Of a stretch of 64,000 nucleotides of DNA, positions 15,905-24,672 are shown piece after piece (within the stretch, counting starts at the first letter, position 1; each line of letters opens with the position of its first letter). Source of the DNA: Nonomuraea ceibae (lineage in GTDB: Bacteria; Actinomycetota; Actinomycetes; Streptosporangiales; Streptosporangiaceae). Where the stretch lies: contig NZ_JAHKRO010000004.1 in the NCBI RefSeq assembly GCF_019396325.1, positions 159,444 to 223,443 of the forward strand. The letters are read 5' to 3'. The notes beneath the pieces were generated by a model, which made no database searches, was not told the origin of the DNA, and saw only the letters and a program-made list of their open reading frames with translations. Made by a program: the position numbers and the translations under genes.

Positions 15905-15923
15905 TGTCCTTTACTCAGGGAGT
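15905..15923. promoter_or_regulatory. Third operator-like copy at the end of the RiPP cluster
   Basis: TGTCCTTTACT repeats the 12212 sequence exactly and is followed by CAGGGAGT, giving the small palindrome ACTCAGGGAGT. It lies between convergent genes, where no obvious promoter target exists. It could be an auxiliary GntR site or a boundary relic. Confidence 0.35.
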
Positions 15924-15933
15924 CAGGTGAATA

Positions 15934-16941
15934 TCAGGCGTCCGAATGGTGGGAGAGAAAGGTGCGGGCCGCCTGGCGGATGGCGGCGATGACCGGGCGG
16001 TCGCGGTCGGTCTGCAACCAGGCCAGCGCGGACGTACTCGGAGAAAGATCCACCACGTCGAGATAACGCACCCCGGGCCGTGGATAGAAATCGCGTGCGG
16101 CGGCGGGCAGAAAGCCGGCGGCCTCGCCGCGGGCGACGGCGAGAAGCAGCGCCTCCATGTCGGGGACGACGGGCCCGAAGCGCACCGGGCGGCCGTCCGG
16201 GCGCGGGTTCACCGCCCAGAAGTCGCGCCAGACGCGCGGCACCTCGGCTGGCATGTCGACGAAGGTGTGCTCGCCGAGCTGGGCGAGGGTGAGCCGGGGC
16301 TCGGCGGCCAGCGGGTCGTCGGCGGGCAGGCAGACCACGCGGGGTTCGGTGGCCAGGACCTGGAGGCCGATGCCGGGCGGCGCGGGTGGCCGGGAGAAGA
16401 CGACGTCGACGTCGCCGCGGATGAGCGCGCCGAGGTGGTCGGCGAAGTTGAGGGTGGAAAGCCGCACGTCGATGCCCGGGTAGTGGTCATGGAGGCGGTC
16501 GAGGATGTCGCGGGTGTAGGGCATCGCGGCCTCCGCGCCGACGGTGCCGATGGCCAGCCGCCCGGTGACGGTCGCGGCGTGCTCGCCGGCCTCCCGGCGC
16601 AGCGCGTCCAGGGCGGTGACGGCGGCCCGGATCGCCGGCAGCAGGCTCCTCCCGGTGGTGGTGAGCTCGACGCTGCGGCTGGTGCGCTCGATCAGCCGGA
16701 CTCGCAGCCGGTGTTCGAGAGCCTTGATCTGCTTGCTGAACGCGGGCTGTGTCATGAACAGTCGTGCCGCCGCCCTGCCGAAGTGCAGTTCTTCGGCGAG
16801 GACGAGCAGTAATCGCAGTTGGTGCGGGCTCGGGTCGCCGCCACTCGTTCCGGTGGACGGCTCCTTGTGCGCCTCTCTGGAACGGCCAATCCCCCGGGGC
16901 TTCCCCCGGCACGGCGAAACCGCGCTCGGTGAAGAATCCAT
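15934..16941 (-). CDS. LysR-family transcriptional regulator, 335 aa
   Basis: The helix-turn-helix spans residues about 38-97 (HQLRLLLVLAEELHFGRAAA, then MTQPAFSKQIKALEHRLRVR), followed by the two-lobed effector domain (RLAIGTVGAEAAMPYTRDIL and later HYPGIDVRLSTLNFADHLGA). The ATG at 16941 leaves an unusual, unconserved N-terminal extension of about 37 residues; a downstream start cannot be excluded. It is divergent from the secreted protein gene at 17066, its most likely target, with 124 bp between them. It ends 52 bp from the convergent methyltransferase and is not obviously part of the RiPP cluster. Confidence 0.88.
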   Translation of the reverse strand: MDSSPSAVSPCRGKPRGIGRSREAHKEPSTGTSGGDPSPHQLRLLLVLAEELHFGRAAARLFMTQPAFSKQIKALEHRLRVRLIERTSRSVELTTTGRSLLPAIRAAVTALDALRREAGEHAATVTGRLAIGTVGAEAAMPYTRDILDRLHDHYPGIDVRLSTLNFADHLGALIRGDVDVVFSRPPAPPGIGLQVLATEPRVVCLPADDPLAAEPRLTLAQLGEHTFVDMPAEVPRVWRDFWAVNPRPDGRPVRFGPVVPDMEALLLAVARGEAAGFLPAAARDFYPRPGVRYLDVVDLSPSTSALAWLQTDRDRPVIAAIRQAARTFLSHHSDA

Positions 16942-17065
16942 ATACCGGATGCTATCAATGAAAATTCGATGGGAATCGAATTTTCCTTTGCCGCCAGGGC
17001 CCGCCGGACGAGCATGGAACCCGGCTCGTCCGGAGCCAGTTGTCAAACGATCGGCAAGGAGCGCA

Positions 17066-17614
17066 ATGAGGATCTGGAACAGGCTCGCCGTCGTGATCAC
17101 CCTGCTGGCGGCGGGGCTCGTCGGCGCGCAGGGCGCGGCCCTGGCCACGCCCACGCCGGCCGACACGGGGAAGGCGGGGAAGACGCAGTACTGCAACATC
17201 GTCGTGGGCAAGGCGCCCAAGGGGGAGCTGTCGCCGATCCTGTCGAGGTCGTGCGGCACCGACCCGGAGGCGGCCCGGACCGACGTCAGCATCCAGGCAC
17301 GCACGCTGCTGATGGAGTGGAACGAGCACGCCTTCAACGACCCGCCCACGACCGTCGGCTGCATCTACGGCGACTACGGCCCGTGTGACTCCGACGGCTA
17401 CCGGGTGCGGGCGGAGGGCTTCTGGGCCAACCGCATCTCCGGGTTCGCCACCTGGAACCGGTGCAGCGTCGCCACGGGCTACGACCTGGTGAACGTCTCA
17501 GGTGACCAGCAGACCTGGAACGGCACCGCCAACGCCTGCGAGTGCGTGGACGTCGGCTTCGTCGGCTACTACATGAACGACCGCATCGAGTCGTTCTGGA
17601 TCCGCCGGGGCTGA
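17066..17614 (+). CDS. Secreted cysteine-rich protein of unknown function, 182 aa
   Basis: The ATG follows an AAGGAG ribosome site by 6 bp. The N-terminus MRIWNR plus a hydrophobic core ending ALA is a Sec signal peptide (cleavage near residue 27), so the mature protein is exported. The mature part has seven cysteines, including GCIYGDYGPC and ACECVDVG, and many aromatics (WNEHAF, GFWANRISGFATWNRC), suggesting a compact disulfide-stabilised beta fold. I do not recognise a family. It could be an inhibitor, lectin-like or crystallin-like protein. It is divergent from the LysR gene. Confidence 0.82.
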   Translation: MRIWNRLAVVITLLAAGLVGAQGAALATPTPADTGKAGKTQYCNIVVGKAPKGELSPILSRSCGTDPEAARTDVSIQARTLLMEWNEHAFNDPPTTVGCIYGDYGPCDSDGYRVRAEGFWANRISGFATWNRCSVATGYDLVNVSGDQQTWNGTANACECVDVGFVGYYMNDRIESFWIRRG

Positions 17615-17627
17615 CCCGACGGGCCAC

Positions 17628-17656
17628 GGGGCGTCCGCCTGCCAGGCGGGCGCCCC
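17628..17656. terminator. Bidirectional terminator between convergent genes
   Basis: A 13-bp stem with one G-T pair (GGGGCGTCCGCCT / AGGCGGGCGCCCC) and a 3-base loop GCC. It sits exactly between the convergent 3' ends of the secreted protein gene and the RpiR-type regulator. Confidence 0.75.
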
Positions 17657-18543
17657 TAGGAGCGGTGGCGGTAGCGGTCCGTGGCTTCGCGGGTGGCGCG
17701 GATGGCCGCGTCGGCCCGGTCGTAGGTCCGCTGGGCCAGTCCCACGAAGATGCAGTCCACGATCAGGAGCTGGCTGATGCGGCTGGCCAGGGCGCCGGGC
17801 CGGAACGCCGTCTCGCGTCCGGCCGACACCAGCGTGTGGTCGGCCACCCCGGCCAGCGAGGAGCGCGGGTTGTTGGTGATCGCGACCACCAGCGCCCCCG
17901 CGTCGGCCGCCGTGCGGGCGGGCACGAGGACGTCGGGCGTCTCCCCGCTGCAACTGATGGCCACCACCACGTCCCCGCCGCGCAGCAGCGCGGCGCTGGT
18001 CAGCGCCAGGTGCGCGTCGCTGAACGGGTGGCTGGACAGCCCGATCCGCAGCAGCTTCTGCGACATGTCGGCGGCGACCAGCCCGGACGCGGCGACGCCG
18101 TACACGTCGACGCGGCGCGCGTCGGCGATGGCCGTGACGACCTCGCCGAGGCCGTCCGGGTCGAGCTGGGCGGCGGTGTCGGCGAGCGCCTCCGACTCGG
18201 CGCGGGCGACCTTGGCGATCACGTCGGTCAGCGGGTCGTCGGGGCCGAGGTCGCCGGGGACGAGCCGTTCTGGCTCCTTGGCGACGGCGGCGGCCAGGGC
18301 GAAGCGCATCTGGGAGTAGCCGCTGAAGCCCAGGGCGCGGGCGGTCCGGACGATGGTGGCCTCGCTCGTCCCCGACACCACGCTGAACTCGGTGATCGTG
18401 CTCCTGACGACCAGGCCGGGGTCGTCGAGGATGATGCGGGCGATCGACTGGGCGGCGGGGGTGAGTGAGGGCAGCACGGCCCGTACGGCCGCGACCGGGC
18501 TGGCCGGCTCGCCGTCGACGGTGCCGGTCACGAGGTGAGCCAT
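17656..18543 (-). CDS. MurR/RpiR-family regulator with SIS domain, 295 aa
   Basis: The N-terminal RpiR helix-turn-helix (LTPAAQSIARIILDDPGLVV, then EFSVVSGTSEATIVRTARAL) is followed by a SIS sugar-phosphate-binding domain (VDVYGVAASGLVAADMSQKL, then DVVVAISCSGETPDVLVPA). The SIS motif CSGETPD binds sugar phosphates. In E. coli, MurR senses N-acetylmuramic acid 6-phosphate, the product of the AnmK/MurQ route. The gene overlaps the 3' end of nagZ by 16 bp and is transcribed with it. Its neighbours AnmK and NagZ make a cell-wall amino sugar phosphate the natural effector. Confidence 0.9.
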   Translation of the reverse strand: MAHLVTGTVDGEPASPVAAVRAVLPSLTPAAQSIARIILDDPGLVVRSTITEFSVVSGTSEATIVRTARALGFSGYSQMRFALAAAVAKEPERLVPGDLGPDDPLTDVIAKVARAESEALADTAAQLDPDGLGEVVTAIADARRVDVYGVAASGLVAADMSQKLLRIGLSSHPFSDAHLALTSAALLRGGDVVVAISCSGETPDVLVPARTAADAGALVVAITNNPRSSLAGVADHTLVSAGRETAFRPGALASRISQLLIVDCIFVGLAQRTYDRADAAIRATREATDRYRHRS

Positions 18544-20000
18544 TCGGCCGCCGCCTGGGCCGAGACGCGGGAGATGCCGTGGGTGGCCAGGTGGACGGCG
18601 CCGGCGGGGGCGTCGGGGATGCCGGTGTCGACGACGATCACGTCGGGGCGCTCCTGGACGGCCTGGGCGATGCGGTCGCGGACCCACGGGTGGCGGGCGG
18701 CGTCGTGCACGACGAGGACGACGGGGCGCCGGTCGGCGCTGGAGCCGAGGCCGACCTTGGCGGCGAGCCCGGCGCCGAGGCGGGGGAGCGGGCCGCCGGG
18801 CTCCATCTGGACCCGGGTGGTGCCGGGGAGCAGGGCGGTCAGGGCGGCGGTGATGCCGGTGGGGGTGGCCGGGTCGACGGCCTGGTTGAAGCGCGTGTTG
18901 ACCTCGACGACCAGGGGCGGGCTGGTGAGGGTGACGGTTCCGGTCGGGGTCAGCGCCGCCCGGGCGGCCTCCAGTCCGGCGTCGGTGGCCGGTTCGGCGA
19001 GCGCGGCCTGGCGGGCGGGGGCCTGGGCGGCGTACCAGCCGGACAGGGCGGCGACCCGGCCGGCGGCCTCGGCGAGCCGTTCCTCGGCCAGTTGCCCGGT
19101 CTTGACGGCCTCGACGATGGCGTCGCGGAGCTCGTACAGGCTGTCCTCGGTGACATGGCCGGCGCAGATGGCGTCGACGCCGGCGGCGAGGGAGCGGACG
19201 GCGATCTCGCCGGGGGTGAAACGCGCGGCCACGGCCTTCATCTCGATGGCGTCGGTGACGAGCAGGCCGTCGAAGCCGAGCTCGCCCCGCAGCAGGTCGG
19301 TGAGGACGGCGCGGCTGAGCGTGGCGGGCAGGTCGGGGTCGAGCGCGGGGATCAGCAGGTGGCCGCACATGATCGAGCGCACCCCGGCGGCCACGGCGGC
19401 GCGGAACGGCGGCAGGTCGCGTTCGGCGAGCTCGTCGCGCGTGGCGTGCACGGTGGGCAGCGCCAGGTGGGAGTCGGTGGTGGTGTCGCCGTGGCCGGGG
19501 AAGTGCTTGGCGCAGGCGGCGACGCCGGCGCCCTGGACGCCGTTGACGTAGGCGACGGTGTGGCGGGCGACCAGGTCGGGGTCGGGGCCGAAGGATCGGA
19601 TGCCGATGACCGGATTGGCCGGGTTGGCGTTCACGTCGGCGGCGGGGGCGTAGTCGAGCGTGACGTCGGACCGGGCCAGCAGGCGGCCGATTTCGCGGCC
19701 GACCCGCTCGGTGAGCGCCACGTCGTCGGCGACGCCGAGGGCGCGGTTGCCGGGGAAGGAGCTGCCGGTGGCGACCTCGAACCGGGTCACGGCGCCGCCT
19801 TCCTCGTCGACGGCGACGACGGCGGCCGGGTTCGCGGCGCGGATCTCGGCGACGACCTGCGGACGCGGGTCGTTGCGCGCGAACAGCACGACGCCGCCGA
19901 GGCCCTGGCCCAGCGCTCGGCGCATCCAGTCGGGAACGGTGGTTCCCTCGTAGCCGGGCTGAAGCACTGCCATGGCCAGTCGGTACAGGTCAGCGGTCAT
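18528..20000 (-). CDS. nagZ: Beta-N-acetylglucosaminidase NagZ-type (GH3), 490 aa
   Basis: A GH3 hydrolase with the NagZ signature KHFPGHGDTTTDSH (165-178), whose His is the unusual general acid/base, and the nucleophile Asp250 in VTDAIEM. The substrate-binding DEEGGAVTRF is at 65-74. A C-terminal extension of about 150 residues goes beyond the minimal NagZ domain, as in other actinomycete versions. It should remove GlcNAc from muropeptides. No signal peptide is visible with the ATG at 20000, implying a cytoplasmic enzyme acting on imported fragments. It is divergent from the DigH-like gene across an 88-bp promoter that holds an inverted repeat. Confidence 0.93.
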   Translation of the reverse strand: MTADLYRLAMAVLQPGYEGTTVPDWMRRALGQGLGGVVLFARNDPRPQVVAEIRAANPAAVVAVDEEGGAVTRFEVATGSSFPGNRALGVADDVALTERVGREIGRLLARSDVTLDYAPAADVNANPANPVIGIRSFGPDPDLVARHTVAYVNGVQGAGVAACAKHFPGHGDTTTDSHLALPTVHATRDELAERDLPPFRAAVAAGVRSIMCGHLLIPALDPDLPATLSRAVLTDLLRGELGFDGLLVTDAIEMKAVAARFTPGEIAVRSLAAGVDAICAGHVTEDSLYELRDAIVEAVKTGQLAEERLAEAAGRVAALSGWYAAQAPARQAALAEPATDAGLEAARAALTPTGTVTLTSPPLVVEVNTRFNQAVDPATPTGITAALTALLPGTTRVQMEPGGPLPRLGAGLAAKVGLGSSADRRPVVLVVHDAARHPWVRDRIAQAVQERPDVIVVDTGIPDAPAGAVHLATHGISRVSAQAAAEWLTS

Positions 20001-20010
20001 GCGGCATTTT

Positions 20011-20034
20011 CCTTCACAGTTGTTGATCTGAAGG
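20011..20034. promoter_or_regulatory. Inverted repeat in the nagZ / glycosyl hydrolase divergent promoter, candidate RpiR operator
   Basis: CCTTCA (20011-20016) and TGAAGG (20029-20034) are separated by 12 bp. The arms extend with AT-rich flanks, TTTTCCTTCA against TGAAGGTAATTTT. AT-rich palindromes of this kind are typical RpiR-family sites, and its position fits control of both transcripts. Confidence 0.5.
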
Positions 20035-20088
20035 TAATTTTCTGTCATCGTCGCCCCAGACACAACCACTTCCGAGAGGCCACCCCCC

Positions 20089-21618
20089 ATGCCCAGCAGA
20101 CGGACTCTCCTGAAGGGCCTCGCCCTCGCCGCCGCCGCTTCCGCCGTGCCGCTGCCCGCGTTCGCGGCCACGGACTACGTGCCACCGCTGCGCCAGATGC
20201 GCGGCATGTGGATCGCCTCCGTGGTCAACATCAACTGGCCCTCCAAGCAGGGCCTGAGCGTCGAGGAGCAGAAGGCCGAATACCTCGCCTGGCTCGACCT
20301 GGCCGTCGAGCGCAAGCTCAACTCGGTGTTCGTGCAGATCAGGCCGACCGCCGACGCGTTCTGGCCGTCGCCGTTCGAGCCGTGGTCGCACTGGCTGACC
20401 GGCACCCAGGGACAGGACCCCGGCTACGACCCGCTCGGCTTCGCCGTCGAGGAGACCCACAAGCGCGGCCTGGCCTTCCACGCCTGGTTCAACCCGTACC
20501 GGGTGTCGATGCAGGCCGACCCGGCCAAGCTGCACCCCGACCACCCCGGCCGCAAGCACCCCGACTGGATCCTGCCGTTCGGCGGCAAGCTCTACTACAA
20601 CCCGGGCATGCCCGAGGTGCGCAAGTTCTGCCAGGACGCGATGCTCGACGCGCTGGCCCGCTACGACATCGACGGCCTGCACTTCGACGACTACTTCTAC
20701 CCGACCAACAGCACGGCCTTCGACGACAGCGCCGCGTTCGCCCAGTACGGCGGCGGCTTCCCCGACCTGGCGAGCTGGCGCCGGCACAACGTCGACCTCA
20801 TGGTCTCGGAGATGCAGCAGCGGGTCCGCGAGGTCAAGCCGGAGGTCGCCTGGGGCATCAGCCCGTCGGGCATCTGGCGCAACAAGGGCACCGACCCGCT
20901 CGGCTCGGAGACCAACGGCGGCCAGTCGTACGACAACCTGCACGCCGACACCCGCGGCTGGGTGAAGAAGGGCTGGCTCGACTACATCGCGCCGCAGCTC
21001 TACTGGTACATCGGCCAGCCCCCGGCCGACTACTCCAAGCTGGTGCCGTGGTGGTCCGACGTGGCGAGCGGGACCGGCACGCTGCTGTGGATCGGCCAGG
21101 CCGCCTACAAGGCCGGCGACCCCGCGCAGGCGCCCGAGTGGCAGGACCCGAAGGAGCTGTCCGACCACCTCACGCTCAACCGGAACCACCCCGAGATCAG
21201 CGGCGACATCTGGTACAACGCCAACGACCTGCGCGCCGACCGGGTCACCTCGATCAGCACCGCCGTGACCGACCACTACACGCGCCCCGCGCTCGCCCCG
21301 GTCCTGCCGAGGCTGGCCGACGGCGCCGCGCCGCGCCGCCCGGTGGTGGCCTACGCGCTGCGCCGCCACGGCGGGGTCGAGGTGCGGGCGGTGGCGACGG
21401 GCCGGGACGAGCCGTTCCAGTTCGCCATCTTCCGGTTCCCGGAGCGGGCCTCCGCCTCGGCGTTCGGCGACGCCCGCCACCTGGTGGCCGTCGTGCCGGG
21501 CGACCGCCAGGTGCGCTGGGTCGACCCCGAGGGCAAGCGCGGCGACCACTACTACGCGGTGGCGGTCGACCGGGCCAACCGGACCAGCGAGCCCAGCCGC
21601 GGCTTCCGGGTGGTCTGA
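20089..21618 (+). CDS. Glycosyl hydrolase-like 10 family (YngK/DigH-type) exported protein, 509 aa
   Basis: The N-terminus has a Tat-like signal, RRTLLKG at residues 4-10 followed by an Ala-rich core ending AFA. The catalytic GHL10 (former DUF187) barrel starts at [19 protein letters not shown] and includes [29 protein letters not shown] and [11 protein letters not shown]. The two acidic residues in HFDDYFYP are typical of the family. A small beta domain of about 90 residues follows. E. coli DigH of this family cleaves peptide-free glycan strands. With NagZ and AnmK next to it, a role in cell-wall turnover is likely; the protein would act outside the membrane. Confidence 0.88.
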   Translation: MPSRRTLLKGLALAAAASAVPLPAFAATDYVPPLRQMRGMWIASVVNINWPSKQGLSVEEQKAEYLAWLDLAVERKLNSVFVQIRPTADAFWPSPFEPWSHWLTGTQGQDPGYDPLGFAVEETHKRGLAFHAWFNPYRVSMQADPAKLHPDHPGRKHPDWILPFGGKLYYNPGMPEVRKFCQDAMLDALARYDIDGLHFDDYFYPTNSTAFDDSAAFAQYGGGFPDLASWRRHNVDLMVSEMQQRVREVKPEVAWGISPSGIWRNKGTDPLGSETNGGQSYDNLHADTRGWVKKGWLDYIAPQLYWYIGQPPADYSKLVPWWSDVASGTGTLLWIGQAAYKAGDPAQAPEWQDPKELSDHLTLNRNHPEISGDIWYNANDLRADRVTSISTAVTDHYTRPALAPVLPRLADGAAPRRPVVAYALRRHGGVEVRAVATGRDEPFQFAIFRFPERASASAFGDARHLVAVVPGDRQVRWVDPEGKRGDHYYAVAVDRANRTSEPSRGFRVV

Positions 21619-21622
21619 CGCC

Positions 21623-22744
21623 ATGCGGGTTCTCGGCCTCATCTCCGGCACGTCCCACGACGGCATCGACAGCGCCCTCGTGGACTGGTCGCTGGACGGC
21701 GGCGTGCTCACCGGCGCCCTCGTCGAGCTCGGGGAGAGGCCGTACCCGCCCGAACTGCGAGCGCGCATCACGGCCGCGCTGCCGCCCGGCCGCGTCGACT
21801 TCGGCGAGGTCTGCGCGCTCGACACGCTCATCGGCCAGGCGTTCGCCGAGGTGGCCGCCGGCGCGCCGGCGGCCGACCTGGTCTGCTCGCACGGCCAGAC
21901 GCTCTTCCACTGGGTGGAGGACGGCCGCGTGCGCGGCACGCTCCAGCTCGGCCAGCCGGCCTGGATCGCCGAGCGCACCGGCGTGCCGGTGGTCTCGGAC
22001 GTACGGGCGCGCGACGTGGCGGCAGGCGGCCAGGGCGCGCCCCTGGTGTCGTACCTGGACCTGCTGCTCATGGCCGGGCTGCCGGGCCGCACCGGGGCGC
22101 TGAACCTGGGCGGCATCGCCAACCTGACCGTGCGCGACCCGGCCATCGCCTACGACACCGGGCCCGCCTGCGCGCTCATCGACGCCGCCGCGCCCCCGTA
22201 CGACAGGGACGGGAAGCTGGGGGCGGCGGGCACCGTGGACGAGAACCTGCTGCGCGAGCTGCTCGCCGAGCCGTTCTACCGGCTGGAACCGCCCAAGTCC
22301 ACCGGCAAGGAGCTGTTCACCCCCGGCTACGTCAAGGCCGCGCTGCCACAGGCGGACCTGGTGGCGACGCTGACCGCGCTGACCGCCGAGACGGTGGCGG
22401 CCGAGGTGCGCCGGCACCGGCTCGACACCGTGATCGTCTCCGGCGGCGGGGCGCGCAACCCCACGCTGATGGGCATGCTCCGCGCCCGCGCGTCGCAGGC
22501 CGAGTTCGTCACCAGCGACGAGCTCGGCGTGCCGGCCGACGGCAAGGAGGCGATCGCCTTCTCGCTGTTCGGCTGGCTCACCGCGCACGGCCTGCCCGCC
22601 ACCGTGCCCAGCTGCACCGGCGCCACGGGCGCGCGGGTGCTGGGCACGATCACGCCGGGTTCCGATCCGCTGACGCTGCCGGAACCCCTCGCCGAAGCCC
22701 CGGTCGCGATCCGGTTCTCAGGAAGCCCTGCGCCCCGCCGCTGA
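21623..22744 (+). CDS. anmK: Anhydro-N-acetylmuramic acid kinase, 373 aa
   Basis: Full-length AnmK. The N-terminal ATP loop reads [12 protein letters not shown], followed by [26 protein letters not shown] and the C-terminal [14 protein letters not shown]. The enzyme opens and phosphorylates anhydroMurNAc released by NagZ, giving MurNAc 6-phosphate. It starts 4 bp after the DigH-like gene, so both are one transcript. No MurQ etherase is present in the window, so the next step must be encoded elsewhere. The last 27 bp overlap the convergent FHA gene. Confidence 0.95.
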   Translation: MRVLGLISGTSHDGIDSALVDWSLDGGVLTGALVELGERPYPPELRARITAALPPGRVDFGEVCALDTLIGQAFAEVAAGAPAADLVCSHGQTLFHWVEDGRVRGTLQLGQPAWIAERTGVPVVSDVRARDVAAGGQGAPLVSYLDLLLMAGLPGRTGALNLGGIANLTVRDPAIAYDTGPACALIDAAAPPYDRDGKLGAAGTVDENLLRELLAEPFYRLEPPKSTGKELFTPGYVKAALPQADLVATLTALTAETVAAEVRRHRLDTVIVSGGGARNPTLMGMLRARASQAEFVTSDELGVPADGKEAIAFSLFGWLTAHGLPATVPSCTGATGARVLGTITPGSDPLTLPEPLAEAPVAIRFSGSPAPRR

Positions 22745-23359
22745 CGGCTCGGTGGCGGCGCCCGACCGCTGTGGTGGCACCACAGGGGTCGGCCGCACCA
22801 GGCCCAGCGCCACGACCTCGTTGGCGAGGCGGGTGCGCCGGTTGGTGCCTTCGGGGATCCTGAACTTCTGATACAGCCGCAGCAGGTGCTGCTTGACCGC
22901 GGCTTCGGTCACGACCAGGTCGTCGGCGATCTCCCGTGCGGTGGCCGGGGCGACGAACGCCTCGTCCGACAGCGCCGGCCGGCAGAGCGAGGTCAGCACG
23001 TCGACCTCGCGCCTGGTCAGCTCGGGCGCCGCGGCCCTGCGCAGCTCGACCTCGGGGGCGAAGTCCTCACGGGGGACTCCGCCGATGCGCCCGCGCGCCG
23101 CGCCGAAGGAGACGACGTCGCCGTCGTCGAGCACCCTCCGGGCGATCGGCCTGCCGTTCACCCGCGTGCCGTTGCGGGACAGGCCCAGGTCAACGACATA
23201 CAGGTAGGGTCCTCGCCTGACGAACTCGGCATGGAGCCGAGACACGCTGGGGTCGCTGAGCCGGATGTCCACACCCCGGCCCCTCCCCACGGTCGTGATC
23301 TCGGGGCGCAACGGGACCACCTCGCCGGTGTCCTCGATGCGTATGAACGGCCCCTCCAC
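22718..23359 (-). CDS. FHA domain plus LuxR-like helix-turn-helix protein, 213 aa
   Basis: Residues about 20-90 are a forkhead-associated domain with [25 protein letters not shown] and [10 protein letters not shown], which bind phosphothreonine peptides. Residues about 110-185 resemble a LuxR-type helix-turn-helix ([15 protein letters not shown], then [20 protein letters not shown], then LYQKFRI). Such small FHA-HTH proteins are candidate outputs of Ser/Thr kinases; a sensor kinase gene lies 8 kb away, but a link is only a guess. It overlaps the convergent anmK end by 27 bp and is divergent from the citrate synthase gene. Confidence 0.85.
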   Translation of the reverse strand: MEGPFIRIEDTGEVVPLRPEITTVGRGRGVDIRLSDPSVSRLHAEFVRRGPYLYVVDLGLSRNGTRVNGRPIARRVLDDGDVVSFGAARGRIGGVPREDFAPEVELRRAAAPELTRREVDVLTSLCRPALSDEAFVAPATAREIADDLVVTEAAVKQHLLRLYQKFRIPEGTNRRTRLANEVVALGLVRPTPVVPPQRSGAATEPSAAGRRAS

Positions 23360-23432
23360 GGCAGTTCCTCCCCAGGTAGCCCGCCGTAACTATTACTACA
23401 GCTCCGGCTTACCCATACGTGGCGATGCGGAA

Positions 23433-23452
23433 TCTCCTTTGCCGAAAGGAGA
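23433..23452. promoter_or_regulatory. Perfect hairpin upstream of the citrate synthase gene
   Basis: TCTCCTTT and AAAGGAGA form an 8-bp perfect stem around GCCG, 90 bp before the citrate synthase start. It could be an operator or a leader hairpin. The AAAGGAGA arm resembles a ribosome site, but no ORF follows it closely. Confidence 0.4.
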
Positions 23453-23540
23453 ATCGCGCGTGAAATTGGTCTGGACCTCTGCGGACGGTTTTGCCTGCTC
23501 ACGGGTAGACTTCGAGCGGAGATAAGCGGAGGAAACACTC

Positions 23541-24662
23541 ATGGCGGACAAGCCCACCAAAGGTCTTGCCGATGTCGTCGCCGCGTCCACAGCGCTCAGC
23601 GACATCGACGGGAAGGCCGGTCGCCTCTTCTATCGCGGATACGACATCCACGACCTGGCCGGCCGCGCGACGTTCGAAGAGACCGCACATCTGCTGCAAC
23701 GCGGCAAGCTGCCCACCCGGGCCGAGCTCGACGCGTACACGGCGGAGCTGGTGCGGGGCCGCGAGCTGGGCGGCCTGGTCTCGGCGAACATCTCCGAGAT
23801 CGCCGAGAAGCAGAAACCGATGGAGGCGCTGCGCACCCTCGTCTCGCTCGCCGGGGCCGACGATTCCGACAAGGACTCCAGCAGCCCCGAGGCGAACCTG
23901 CGCAAGGCCGCCCGCCTCACCGCGCAGCAGGGCCTGCTCATCGCCCGCTACCACGCGGCGCGCACCGGCGCCCAGGCGATCGAGGCCGATCCTTCGCTCA
24001 GCATCGCCGCGAACTTCCTGCTCCAGGTCACCGGCCGCACCCCCGACCAGCGCGCGGTCGAGATCTTCGACGAGTGCCTGGTGCTGCACGCCGACCACAC
24101 CATGAACGCCTCGACGTTCGCCGCCCGGGTGTGCGCCGCGACGCTGTCGGACATGCACTCCGCCATCGTCGCCGCCATCGGCACGCTCAAGGGCCCGCTG
24201 CACGGCGGCGCCAACGAGCAGGTCATGAAGACGCTGGAGTCCATCGAGCCGTCCGGCGTCGCCCAGGCCGTCCGCGACAAGCTCGCCGCCGGCGAGAAGA
24301 TCATGGGCTTCGGGCACCGCGTCTACAAGACGGAGGACCCGCGGGCGACCCACCTGCGGCGGATGTCGGAAGAACTGGCCGCCTCGACCGGCGACGACAC
24401 TTACTATCGGATGTCCAAGGAGATGGAAGAGGTCGTCTTCGAGTCGAAGGGGCTCTACCCCAACGTCGACTTCTACGCCGCTTCGGTCTACCACTACCTT
24501 GGGATCCCGACCGACCTGTTCACCCCCGTCTTCTCGATCAGCCGCATGTCCGGCTGGACGGCGCACGTCATCGAGCAGCATGCCGACAACCGCCTGATCC
24601 GCCCGGACAGCGAATACATCGGCGAGACGGACCAGAAATGGAAGCCGATCGACGAGCGATGA
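23541..24662 (+). CDS. gltA: Citrate synthase (type II-like, 2-methylcitrate/citrate synthase family), 373 aa
   Basis: Condenses acetyl-CoA with oxaloacetate. The conserved blocks are present: LHADHTMNASTF, with the first catalytic region, GPLHGGANE, GFGHRVYKTEDPR containing the catalytic His, and the Asp in YPNVDFYAA. At 373 residues it belongs to the short citrate synthase 2 group common in actinobacteria, so activity on propionyl-CoA is possible too. The start is ATG with a GGAGGAA ribosome site. It is followed by a DUF3017 gene 10 bp downstream and then icd, making a TCA segment. Confidence 0.95.
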   Translation: MADKPTKGLADVVAASTALSDIDGKAGRLFYRGYDIHDLAGRATFEETAHLLQRGKLPTRAELDAYTAELVRGRELGGLVSANISEIAEKQKPMEALRTLVSLAGADDSDKDSSSPEANLRKAARLTAQQGLLIARYHAARTGAQAIEADPSLSIAANFLLQVTGRTPDQRAVEIFDECLVLHADHTMNASTFAARVCAATLSDMHSAIVAAIGTLKGPLHGGANEQVMKTLESIEPSGVAQAVRDKLAAGEKIMGFGHRVYKTEDPRATHLRRMSEELAASTGDDTYYRMSKEMEEVVFESKGLYPNVDFYAASVYHYLGIPTDLFTPVFSISRMSGWTAHVIEQHADNRLIRPDSEYIGETDQKWKPIDER

Positions 24663-24672
24663 GCGACGTCAG

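Noticed and set aside
18465..22103. A very long open frame on the + strand covering nagZ and the glycosyl hydrolase gene
   Set aside because: It is antisense to nagZ and out of frame with the GHL10 gene. The translation is Gly/Arg/Ala-rich and shows no domain; high G+C creates such frames.
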